Below, piece by piece: positions 27,109 to 35,291 of a stretch of DNA of 64,000 nucleotides (position 1 is the stretch's first letter; each line of letters starts with the position of its first letter). Position numbers and translations under genes: made by a program. Below the pieces are notes generated by a model. The model worked only from the letters and a program-made list of their open reading frames with translations. It was not told where the DNA came from and searched no databases. Source of the DNA: Tengunoibacter tsumagoiensis. GTDB lineage: Bacteria; Chloroflexota; Ktedonobacteria; Ktedonobacterales; Ktedonobacteraceae. The stretch is from positions 4,773,001 to 4,837,000 of the forward strand of contig NZ_BIFR01000001.1 of assembly GCF_003967535.1 (NCBI RefSeq). Direction: 5' to 3'.

Positions 27109-28017
27109 TCACCTCACATACAGGTCAAACTGTTGCATAAACCAATGGGTAGAGACGGTCATAAGCTTGGTCTTCAATGGAACGCTGGCTCTCTGAGTAA
27201 ACACATTATAATTATTAAGACGAATACGATCTAGAATACGTCGATACAGGGTTCCACTAAGGCGTACGGCCAGTTGACAGTCAGTATCTAGTAATGCAAT
27301 TCCGGGCTGGGCTTTGCGATAATACTCATTGGCACGCTCCATCTGAAAACAGATTAAATCGCGAAAGGCATGGTTAATGACTCCATTCATGAGCTCTTCT
27401 TCACTATACCCAAACCGGTGGATCTCATCCATTGGTAGATAGATTCGGTTACGCCTGGCATCTTCCCCTACATCACGCAGGATATTCGTTAATTGTAATG
27501 CCACACCCAGCTCTACTGCATGAGGTAAAGCCTCCTCGCTGTGATACCCAAAAATCGGCGAGGTCAGCAGGCCCACGGTTCCTGCCACACGATAGCAATA
27601 CAGATAGAGATCTTCAAAGGTCTGATAACGATTCATTGTCAGATCCATTGCTACGCCATCTAACAGCTCCAATGCTGGCTGTAATGGCACTGCATAGTGC
27701 TCTAACATCTCACTCCAGGCGCGCTGTACAGGATTATCACCAGCCCGACCAGTTTCATAAATACGGGTCAGTCCTTCTCGCCATTCATCTAGGGCTCTCT
27801 CTGGAGAACTCGAGCCACAGAGATGTCCCACAGCAGGCCCATCCACTGCCTCATCCACAATATCGTCAATGACCCGACATAGAGCATAGACGGCCCAGAC
27901 GGCACGCCGCTTCGCTGGTGGCAAAAAGATGGACCCCCAGTAAAAGGTTTTCGATGCACGCTGCGTCACTTGACGGCAATACTCGTAGGCATCAGTCACC
28001 AGTTCCTGTCGCATCAT
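27109..28017 (-). CDS. Phytoene/squalene synthase family
   Basis: 302 aa from the ATG at 28017, which follows TAGGAGAGCT; the frame is open further upstream but without a better site. Both Asp-rich motifs that bind prenyl diphosphate via Mg are present: RVIDDIVDEAVDG near 50 and LTNILRDVGEDARRNRIYLP near 185. TASKTFYWGSIFLPP-like residues (ASKTFYWGSIFLPPAKR) mark the N-terminal substrate pocket. It condenses two prenyl diphosphates head to head, making phytoene or a squalene-type C30 product; sequence alone does not decide. No other carotenoid or hopanoid genes are adjacent. Confidence 0.9.
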   Translation of the reverse strand: MMRQELVTDAYEYCRQVTQRASKTFYWGSIFLPPAKRRAVWAVYALCRVIDDIVDEAVDGPAVGHLCGSSSPERALDEWREGLTRIYETGRAGDNPVQRAWSEMLEHYAVPLQPALELLDGVAMDLTMNRYQTFEDLYLYCYRVAGTVGLLTSPIFGYHSEEALPHAVELGVALQLTNILRDVGEDARRNRIYLPMDEIHRFGYSEEELMNGVINHAFRDLICFQMERANEYYRKAQPGIALLDTDCQLAVRLSGTLYRRILDRIRLNNYNVFTQRASVPLKTKLMTVSTHWFMQQFDLYVR

Positions 28018-28300
28018 AGCTCTCCTATTCATTTTTACATACAATGTACGCCTACGTTTCTTCTTACCAGACGCTCCACGATACACCCTGCAAGGAAACG
28101 ATCAGCCTCTACTATCAGTATAGATGCGGTTTCCAGATAGAAATGGGTAACTTCTTTACAAGAGCAGAGAACCAGGCAGCTTAGCCAAAAAGCGAGATGG
28201 ATTCATAGTACTCATACTTGACACTTGTTCCAACTACCCTCTATTATGGGAACTGAACATTTTCCGTAGCGCCACAGATTTGAAATCTAGCCAGAGTATC

Positions 28301-31033
28301 ATGCTAAATCAAAATACCACCGTACTTGCTCCTTCTGTTGAACGAGCACGAAAGATATTACAACACGAACAACGGACGAACCATCAAGATCAGGCTATCC
28401 GCCCCGGCGGCCTGGAGGCTTTCACTGCCCGCTGGTATGATGAGGCATCTGCGCTCTGTCAGCAGAGCGGGCTGGATAGTGCGCCGCTTCGCCGTTTTGT
28501 AACTTTATTGACGGGCTATCGACAGCAAGATCCTATGCAGCGCGCCTCTACTCTACGAGCAGCCCTTGCGCTCCTCAATGAGATCGATGGGCAGTCTCCT
28601 GGTAGTTCTTCACTTTCAGCGCCCGTTGAGAACAATTCAGCTCCTCCTTCCGAAAATAGCCGTAGCTCGCCAGCCAGTAGTAGCTCAGATTATACCCCAA
28701 AACACGCAAAAAAGATGAGTGCTCCAATCAGTTTGGAAGAGACTGAGCCGCATCCAGAGCCTGCCTTTGAGGTTGGCAGACCTCTCCAGAGTCCACCCCC
28801 CTCGCCTCCCAATTCTGTACGCCTGGAGGCTGGGATGACGACTGGACATACATCGCTGACTCTGCTAAGAGCCGATATTACTGCGATTCCCGGCGTGGGT
28901 CCCAGCGCTGCTACGCGCTTACATGCTTTAGGTCTTCGTACTATCCAGGATCTGCTCTTCTATTTTCCGCGTGAACATCGCGATTATAGTCAGCTCACGA
29001 AGATTGGTCAGATCCCTTTTAATGAGCTGGTCACAACGATGGGTCTGATCTGGGATGTCAAACTTCAGCGCACCGCCAACGGACGTAGTCGCACCATTGC
29101 TGAGATCTCCGATGAGACTGGTAAGCTCTATGCCTCCTGGTTTAATCAGAGCTATCTCCAAAAACAGCTCAATACAGCCAAGGGCTCCTATATTGTTGTT
29201 ACCGGTGAGAAGCGCCGCTTTGGCAATAAGGTTGAGTTCTCTGTCCGTAGCCATGAGCTCCCTGAACAGGGCGATCTCTTAAGCACTGGACGCCTGGTTC
29301 CTATCTATCCACTGACTGAAGGCCTGCATGCTAAAACGATGCGCCGCTATACTAAGTGGGTCGTTGATCGCTATGCTCAGATCGTGCCAGAACATTTGCC
29401 AGCCTCTATCAGGCATACCGGCAATCTCATTCCACTATCTGAAGCTATCTCTCATATTCATTATCCTGAGAGTGAAGAGATGCGAGCTGCGGCACATCGC
29501 CGGCTGGCCTTTGATGAGCTCTTTATTATTCAATTAGGAATGCAAGAGCGCCGTAGCCGCTGGGCTCGCGAGGCGAAACAGGGCAATGCATTTCTGATTG
29601 ATACCGCAAAGATCTTCATTGAACAGCCCAATGAACCTGCTCTGGCAGCCATCCATCGAGCTCAACCTGCTCCCAGGGTGGCAGCTGCACCAACATTAGG
29701 GGCAACGCTCTGGTCTGTGTTCGCATCCGATGAACCCTTTGAGGCGACACTGCCCTTTACCTTCACGCCTGCTCAGCGACGCGTCATCTGTGAGATCTTT
29801 GCCGATCTGGCCAGGAGCAGGCCCATGTCCCGTCTCCTTCAAGGCGATGTCGGTGCAGGTAAGACAGCCGTGGCCGCAGCAGCCCTTCTGATGGCAGCCC
29901 TCAATGGCTATCAGGGAGCAATTATGGCCCCTACGGAGCTGCTGGCTGAACAGCATGCACGTAGCATCAGCAAGATGCTCGAACCGTTTGGAATCCATAC
30001 CGTTCTCCTGACCGGAAGCCAGAAGCAGCGCGAACGTTCCCAGGCCCGCTCCGCTCTCGAAAGTGGACAGGCTGCGGTGGCAATTGGCACTCATGCCCTT
30101 ATCCAGGAGGATGTGATCTTTTCTCAGTTAGGCCTTGTGATTGTGGATGAACAACATCGCTTCGGCGTTGAACAGCGCGATGCTCTCAGGCAGAAGGGCA
30201 ATCATCCTCATATGCTGGTCATGACTGCAACTCCGATCCCACGTACGCTGGCTTTGACCCTGTATGGAGATCTCGATGTTTCCGCGATCGATCAGCTTCC
30301 ACCTGGACGTCAGAAGATTATTACGCGCTGGCGAACAGGGGCTCGTCGCTCTGAAGCGTATACGACCATTGCGCATCAGGTGGCCGAGGGACGGCAGGCG
30401 TTTATTATCTGCCCTTTAATCGAAGAGTCCGATTCATTGGCCGCTAAGGCTGCGGTGAGCGAACATGAACGGCTTCAACGCGAGGTCTTTCCTAACCTGC
30501 GGCTGGGGCTTCTTCATGGTGGGATGAAGGCGCAGGAGAAGGATGAGATTATGCACCGCTTCCGCGATCACCAACTAGATATCCTTGTGGCAACTTCGGT
30601 GATTGAGGTTGGGATCGATGTGCCTAATGCAACCGTGATGGTGATTGAAGATGCCGACCGCTTTGGTCTCTCCCAGCTCCATCAATTCCGTGGGCGCGTG
30701 GGGCGCGGCAAACATCAATCCTATTGCTATGTTCTGAGTGCCGATGCCAGTATGCAAGCTCAAGATCGATTAGGGGTCTTTCAAGAGACAACCGATGGCT
30801 TCCGCCTGGCTGAAGAGGACCTTCGTCTCCGAGGCCCTGGCGATTTCATTGGGGTTCGCCAGAGCGGTATGCCCGAGATGCAGATTGCTGATCTCAGCGA
30901 TACTGTTCTGATTGAGCAAGCACGTACTCTGTCTGGCCAGCTCTGGGAGAGCGATCCCTACCTCCGTAAGCCAGAACACGCTCCCTTACGGGAAAAGATG
31001 CATCTCTTCTGGCAACAATTTATGGCACATTAA
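28301..31033 (+). CDS. recG: ATP-dependent DNA helicase RecG
   Basis: 910 aa from the ATG at 28301; the frame extends to a TTG at 28280. It is longer than typical RecG because of an N-terminal extension of about 190 residues: a helical domain (30-100) and a Ser/Pro-rich linker. The wedge/OB domain then starts with DITAIPGVGPSAATRLHALG (an HhH-like turn) and DLLFYFPREHRDY. The helicase motifs are GDVGAGKTAVAAAAL (Walker A, near 515), VDEQHRFGVEQRDAL, MTATPIPRTLALTLYG, VATSVIEVGIDVPNA and QLHQFRGRVGRG. It reverses stalled replication forks and branch-migrates Holliday junctions. The extension is probably regulatory or a protein-binding arm. Confidence 0.93.
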   Translation: MLNQNTTVLAPSVERARKILQHEQRTNHQDQAIRPGGLEAFTARWYDEASALCQQSGLDSAPLRRFVTLLTGYRQQDPMQRASTLRAALALLNEIDGQSPGSSSLSAPVENNSAPPSENSRSSPASSSSDYTPKHAKKMSAPISLEETEPHPEPAFEVGRPLQSPPPSPPNSVRLEAGMTTGHTSLTLLRADITAIPGVGPSAATRLHALGLRTIQDLLFYFPREHRDYSQLTKIGQIPFNELVTTMGLIWDVKLQRTANGRSRTIAEISDETGKLYASWFNQSYLQKQLNTAKGSYIVVTGEKRRFGNKVEFSVRSHELPEQGDLLSTGRLVPIYPLTEGLHAKTMRRYTKWVVDRYAQIVPEHLPASIRHTGNLIPLSEAISHIHYPESEEMRAAAHRRLAFDELFIIQLGMQERRSRWAREAKQGNAFLIDTAKIFIEQPNEPALAAIHRAQPAPRVAAAPTLGATLWSVFASDEPFEATLPFTFTPAQRRVICEIFADLARSRPMSRLLQGDVGAGKTAVAAAALLMAALNGYQGAIMAPTELLAEQHARSISKMLEPFGIHTVLLTGSQKQRERSQARSALESGQAAVAIGTHALIQEDVIFSQLGLVIVDEQHRFGVEQRDALRQKGNHPHMLVMTATPIPRTLALTLYGDLDVSAIDQLPPGRQKIITRWRTGARRSEAYTTIAHQVAEGRQAFIICPLIEESDSLAAKAAVSEHERLQREVFPNLRLGLLHGGMKAQEKDEIMHRFRDHQLDILVATSVIEVGIDVPNATVMVIEDADRFGLSQLHQFRGRVGRGKHQSYCYVLSADASMQAQDRLGVFQETTDGFRLAEEDLRLRGPGDFIGVRQSGMPEMQIADLSDTVLIEQARTLSGQLWESDPYLRKPEHAPLREKMHLFWQQFMAH

Positions 31034-31078
31034 CCATTAAAGCCCGAAAAAATCATTTTCGCATGAATAAACTTTCAA

Positions 31079-31214
31079 GTAGGGCGTCTCTTTCCTCTGT
31101 TCCCATTCCGCTGTGTGAGCCCCTCCATAGCTCAATGGGAAACGGGAAATGGGAACAGAAGCTATGGTGGGGCTCACACAGCGGAGCTTCGAGATGCGGA
31201 AGGAGACGCCCTAC
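31079..31214. repeat. Fold-back unit 1 (variant A)
   Basis: Outer 12-bp perfect termini (31079-31090 with 31203-31214), then an inner perfect stem pairing CCGCTGTGTGAGCCCC with its complement. The apical loop contains three GGGAA tracts. It is the most nearly perfect hairpin in the array, with terminal sequence slightly different (GGGCGTCTC) from the others. Confidence 0.9.
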
Positions 31215-31260
31215 TTGTTTTGTGCTGTCAGACTTTATTTCAAATATAAAATGATGTAAA

Positions 31261-31414
31261 GTAGGGAAAGTCGCTTGTCTCTTTCCTCTGGTCCCACTGC
31301 GCTATGTGAGCCCCTCCATAGGTCAATGAGAAATGGGAAATGGGAACAGAAGCTATGGTGGGGCTACCATTATAGAAGGGGATGTTTAGGCAGGAGACAA
31401 GCGACCTGCCCTAC
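31261..31414. repeat. Fold-back unit 2 (variant B)
   Basis: Outer arms of about 21 bp with one mismatch. The right inner half reads CCATTATAGAAGGGGATG and no longer pairs with the left arm. It is followed by the spacer type containing CACATCATGATC. Confidence 0.85.
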
Positions 31415-31459
31415 TGTTTTATCACATCATGATCTATTTTGCGTATAAAAAGATGTAAA

Positions 31460-31613
31460 GTAGGGAAAGTCGCTTGTCTCTTTCCTCTGGTCCCACTGCG
31501 CTATGTGAGCCCCTCCATAGCTCAATGGGAAACGGGAAATGGGAACAGAAGCTATGGTGGGGCTCACACAGCGGAGCTTCGAGATGCGGAAGGAGACAAG
31601 CGACCTTCCCTAC
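31460..31613. repeat. Fold-back unit 3 (variant A)
   Basis: Outer arms of 21 bp with one mismatch or bulge. The inner stem is like unit 1 with small changes. Confidence 0.85.
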
Positions 31614-31659
31614 TTGTTTTGTGCTGTCAGACTTTATTTCAAATATAAAATGATGTAAA

Positions 31660-31806
31660 GTAGGGAAAGTCGCTTGTATCTTTCCTCTGGTCCCACTGCG
31701 CTCTGTAAGCCCCTCCATAGCTCAATGGGAAATGAGAAAGGATGTTATGGTGGGGCTCACACAGCGGAGCTTCGAGATGCGGAAGGAGACAAGCGACCTT
31801 CCCTAC
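31660..31806. repeat. Fold-back unit 4 (variant A, shortened loop)
   Basis: Like unit 3, but the loop has lost part of the GGGAA series. Confidence 0.85.
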
Positions 31807-31852
31807 TTGTTTTGTGCTGTCAGACTTTATTTCAAATATAAAATGATGTAAA

Positions 31853-31997
31853 GCAGGGAAAGTCGCTTGTCTCTTTCCTCTGGTCCCACTGCGCTATGTG
31901 AGCCCCTCCATAGCTCAATGGGAAACGGGAAATGGGAACAGAAGCTATGGTGGGGCTACCATTATAGAAGGGGATGTTTAGGCAGGAGACAAGCGAC
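31853..31997. repeat. Fold-back unit 5 (variant B, truncated right end)
   Basis: The right terminus stops after GAGACAAGCGAC and lacks the final TTCCCTAC. The left end begins GCAGGG in place of GTAGGG. Confidence 0.8.
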
Positions 31998-32042
31998 TGT
32001 TTTATCACATCATGATCTATTTTGCGTATAAAATGATGTAAA

Positions 32043-32190
32043 GTAGGGAAAGCCGCTTGTCTCTTTCCTCTCTCCTGGCTCCGCTGTGTGAGCCCCACCA
32101 TAGCTCAATGGGAAAGGATGGTATGGAGGGGCGACCATGCTGGCGCTTCTCAATTCAGGAAGGAGTCACACACAAATGTGTGCTCCCTCT
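32043..32190. repeat. Fold-back unit 6 (degenerate)
   Basis: The left half and inner AGCCCCACCATAGCTCAATGGG are kept, but the right half has diverged and has no matching terminus. The right boundary is approximate. Confidence 0.6.
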
Positions 32191-32299
32191 GCCCATCAAG
32201 ACCTGAGAGAGCACACAATGAAACAAAAGAAAAAATTTTGATCGTAGCAAATACAATCTTCAGGTTGTACCAGATGAATAATTACAGAGTAGAAAAGTA

Positions 32300-32566
32300 T
32301 CAATGCTGACCTTGCTTCCCTGCAATCTTATCAATGTACAGCTCACAAACAATATGGACAGCATCCTGCTGACCAATATAATGGGCCAGTTCTTCCTGGC
32401 GATCACCAATCTTCTCCATCCGGGCACGAATAAAATCATGCCGCGCAACACCCGCTGCAAAATGACTAAATCCTCTTTGCATCGATTCCAACTCATCGGC
32501 AATCTGTTGCCGTAATCTGGCAACCTCACTTACATGTTCGTGCACACTCTGCTCCTTCCATACCAT
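32300..32566 (-). CDS. Small conserved helical protein
   Basis: 88 aa, starting MVWKEQSVHEHVSEVARLRQ with AAAGG upstream of the ATG. It is mostly helical: DELESMQRGFSHFAAG, then ARHDFIRARMEKIGDRQEEL and VCELYIDKIAG. No named family is recognised, although its style (short, charged, helical) resembles small proteins seen in Ktedonobacteria. It has no membrane helix. It is flanked by the fold-back array and the XRE regulator, with no evident functional link. Confidence 0.68.
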   Translation of the reverse strand: MVWKEQSVHEHVSEVARLRQQIADELESMQRGFSHFAAGVARHDFIRARMEKIGDRQEELAHYIGQQDAVHIVCELYIDKIAGKQGQH

Positions 32567-32965
32567 ATCAACCTTTAACTATATTGGTTATATCCTCTTT
32601 CCTCTCTCTTTAACAGCAAAAATACGTATCTTACTCTCATGTAGAGATAAGAAAATATAACGCTGTACATCCGACCAACATTTGTTATTCATCTCATTTT
32701 ATAACGTTTTATCATTTTTGCATCGGAGTATTGACATAACACTGCTGAATCATTCAAAATATACACATTCGAAATATACACACTCGAAATATACAAATAT
32801 CGGAACAAAAAGTGTTGTACGATCCTGCTTTTGGGATGATAGTCTAAGTATCTCAAGATTTTATGTATGGTAGAGCAAGCGAGATGATAGGCATGATTTC
32901 TCTCTTATCCTGTTTCATCTCCTCGGGTCATCCTATACTGGCTATCACGACAGGAGGTGATTGCG
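32567..32965. other. Divergent intergenic region upstream of the XRE/TPR regulator
   Basis: No gene is seen. It contains three 15-bp repeats near 32753-32797, very AT-rich sequence, and a perfect Shine-Dalgarno AGGAGGTGA just before 32966. It separates two divergently transcribed genes, so promoters of both are expected. Confidence 0.5.
32753..32797. repeat. Three 15-bp tandem repeats
   Basis: Three consecutive copies of roughly TCGAAATATACACAT. They lie 170 nt upstream of the XRE-type regulator and could be operator sites for it. Confidence 0.6.
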
Positions 32966-34342
32966 ATGACCACACCCAATAACCGCCTGGAGGCGGCCCG
33001 TTTACAACGTCGCTGGAGTGTTGAAGTGGCAAGTAGTAAGATTGGAGTGAGTGTGAATACATATAACCGTTGGGAACGGGGTCTTCAGGTCCCTCAATTA
33101 GAGACGTTGGATCTTCTTTGTCGCGCCTTCGCTATGTCACCAGAAGAGCTTGGCTTCGCTCATGCGATCAGTGCTAAACGCCGGACCAGCCGCAGATCCC
33201 CTCACAAGGTTCATCCAATGACAGAGATGGTCACTTCTTTGCCCGACCTTCCTGCCGAGCTCCTGTACCATGAGCAGACAACGTTCGTTGAGGCCGAGGT
33301 GTTCGAACAGACAAAAAGAAACCTTGAGCATATAAATGTGCCACAACTACTCGAAAATGAAGAAATATCCCGCAAACAGGCTATTGCTCTCTTGATTAGT
33401 GCTCCCGCCGCCGTTTTAAGCGTGAGTCAGGGCAGCGCTATGACTATTTTACATCCAGAAGAATCACTCGCGCTCAGTAGCGTGAACCTTCCTCTCTGCT
33501 GGCAGCTCTATACCGAAGGTGGGCTCCTGGAATTAGCTCAGGTCTTACCTAGCTATCTCGCTCATCTCTTACAACTGGCTCAACAGAGCTCTCCCTATCA
33601 AGCAAAGGCTGCGGCGCTCGCGTCTCAGACGCTTCAATTATCAGCACTTTGTTCTCTGCATAAGCTGGATTTTGGGACGTCACTCAAACAATTGCAAGAC
33701 GCATGCTCCTACGCTTCGCTTGCAGATAATACCAATTTGCTGCTGGCCACAACTCTCCGTCTGGCTGAGCTCTTTCTCTATCTACAACGTTCACAACAAA
33801 GCCTCACTACTTATGAGGAGGCCTTACACGTAAGCTCTCATTGCACACCCCTCCTCCAGGGCTCTCTCTTCGTCCAGCTGGCTGTGGTCTACGCCCATTA
33901 TGGTGAGGAAGAGGTTGCACTGAAATATCTTGAACTGGCTCGTCAGACCTTTCCGCAGCAACCAGAAGAGGATTCGAGCTTCCCTTTTACACAATTCCAC
34001 CATACAAACCTCCACCTCCATGAGGCGCGGGTCTACCTCCACTTGCAACAGCCACAACAGGCCTCTCAAGCTTTACTGCGTACAGATGAGGCATCCATCA
34101 TGTATCAGACTCCTATCTACGCTGAGATACTCTTGCTCAAAGCAAGAATAATGCTGGCCCTTGAAGAATGTGATCAGACATGTCGGCTACTTGCAGAAGC
34201 AGTCGATGCTGCTCTGCACCTGGGGAGCCACTTTTACTACCAGATAGCCAGTACGCTCTACAATCAAGCTCAATTACGATGGCGACATGAGAAATGCATT
34301 CAAGCAATCAGTGAGCTCTTCGATCAAGAATTTCCTGGTTAA
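32966..34342 (+). CDS. XRE-family regulator with TPR-like helical region
   Basis: 458 aa from the ATG at 32966, with a perfect Shine-Dalgarno. The N-terminal Cro/C1-type HTH (about 4-62) reads RLEAARLQRRWSVEVASSKI, then VSVNTYNRWERGLQVPQLETLDLLCRAF and MSPEELGF. The middle contains a hydrophobic stretch QAIALLISAPAAVLSV (about 137-152). The C-terminal half (about 180-450) is a helical repeat resembling TPR or transcriptional-activator sensor domains (LASQTLQLSALCSLHKLDF, LVRLAELFLYLQRSQQSL-like). This architecture is typical of signal-responsive regulators binding peptides or proteins. Targets are unknown. Confidence 0.85.
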   Translation: MTTPNNRLEAARLQRRWSVEVASSKIGVSVNTYNRWERGLQVPQLETLDLLCRAFAMSPEELGFAHAISAKRRTSRRSPHKVHPMTEMVTSLPDLPAELLYHEQTTFVEAEVFEQTKRNLEHINVPQLLENEEISRKQAIALLISAPAAVLSVSQGSAMTILHPEESLALSSVNLPLCWQLYTEGGLLELAQVLPSYLAHLLQLAQQSSPYQAKAAALASQTLQLSALCSLHKLDFGTSLKQLQDACSYASLADNTNLLLATTLRLAELFLYLQRSQQSLTTYEEALHVSSHCTPLLQGSLFVQLAVVYAHYGEEEVALKYLELARQTFPQQPEEDSSFPFTQFHHTNLHLHEARVYLHLQQPQQASQALLRTDEASIMYQTPIYAEILLLKARIMLALEECDQTCRLLAEAVDAALHLGSHFYYQIASTLYNQAQLRWRHEKCIQAISELFDQEFPG

Positions 34343-34441
34343 ATCTCGCTTCGCACATCTTGTTTTTTACGCTCTAAATCCATTACAATAAATAATGTAA
34401 CGTTTCGATCTATAAGATTTCTTTCACTGAAAGGAGACATT

Positions 34442-34666
34442 ATGCCTACACAAGCCCTTGCAGTCGCACTGGCTATCGGATTGGGTGCTATCGGTGCCGG
34501 TATTGCAATTGCTTTTACTACTTCTCAAGCGTATGTTGCGATTGGACGTAATCCCAGCGCAGAACCAGCTATTCGCACCAATTTTATTCTTGGCCTGGTC
34601 TTTGCTGAGACCCTGGCTATCTATTCGTTGCTGATTGCGGCCCTCTTACTCTTCCACACCTTTTAA
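34442..34666 (+). CDS. atpE: ATP synthase subunit c (orphan)
   Basis: 74 aa, two membrane helices joined by the polar loop IGRNPSAEPAIR, as in F-type c subunits. The ion-binding glutamate lies in GLVFAETLAIYSLLIAALLL in helix 2. The helix 1 position that is Gln in sodium-binding c rings appears to be Ile, which favours proton coupling. GAAAGGAGA precedes the ATG. No other ATP synthase gene is in the window: the neighbours are an XRE regulator and an ABC exporter. It may be a second c subunit or a relocated single copy. Confidence 0.88.
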   Translation: MPTQALAVALAIGLGAIGAGIAIAFTTSQAYVAIGRNPSAEPAIRTNFILGLVFAETLAIYSLLIAALLLFHTF

Positions 34667-35291
34667 CTATTGTATCCCGTCTCATAACCCCATGCTGACA
34701 AGAGCACTGGCTCTTGTCGGTGGAAATATTTTCAGGTATCACTTTTCCCTCCTCTCCCACTTGACAAATCTTCTCTATCCAGTTAATCTTATAGAGACGG
34801 TACAATCCATTCAAAAATCTTCATGTCTTCAGAGGAGCTACTATGCCAGACTGCCAGTAATACTGTATCGCTTCATCTCAATGGTGAAAACAGCACATAC
34901 ATCAGAGCCCTGTTGCAAAAACTGAGGGTTTCCTTGTGCTATGAATGGCGCTTGATACGGTACAAAGGCAGATTTGGAAATTGAGCTGTCTACTCTGAGT
35001 TGCATGGGGTTCTCCTTCCTTATGCTTCCTCAAGTTATATGCGTCTCCTCGCTTAAAAAAGCAGCCCATGTACAACCAGACAGAAATCTGTGCCAGCTTC
35101 CATATGTTGTCGTTCTTTATCGGACCGCAAAGCATAGTACATTCTGCTGCCCACAATGGCTTTTTTTAAAGCTGCCTGCCATTCTTTGCTCTTTTTTTCA
35201 CCTCGAGTAAGCGCCCACTCTGTTTTGATTTGTGATCTAACCACCTTTTTCTGATCTGGTAGAGAGCATTGAATTGAAAGGAATATACTGC
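34667..35291. other. Intergenic region between atpE and the ABC exporter
   Basis: A perfect 9-bp hairpin with a 4-nt loop (34697-34705 with 34710-34718) probably terminates atpE. On the minus strand at 35053-35301 an 82-codon frame contains a basic, helical-looking stretch (KEWQAALKKAIVGSRMYYAL). It could be a decayed small gene, but it lacks a ribosome binding site and overlaps the start of the ABC gene. Otherwise nothing is supported. Confidence 0.4.

Larger units (their letters stand above)
31079..32190. repeat. Array of six long fold-back repeats
   Basis: Six units of about 136-154 bp are separated by AT-rich spacers of about 46 bp. Each unit begins GTAGGG and ends CCCTAC or a decayed form of it, and nearly the whole unit is self-complementary, folding on a G-rich loop. 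Two internal variants occur, each followed by its own spacer type. Short reading frames through this region follow the repeat and are not genes. It lies between recG and a small minus-strand gene. Confidence 0.92.

Noticed and set aside
31063-32101. Short repetitive frames in the fold-back array
   Set aside because: They follow the repeat units, match between copies on both strands and have no ribosome binding sites.
31079-32190. CRISPR array
   Set aside because: Units are about 150 bp palindromes, spacers are themselves repeated, and no cas genes are present.
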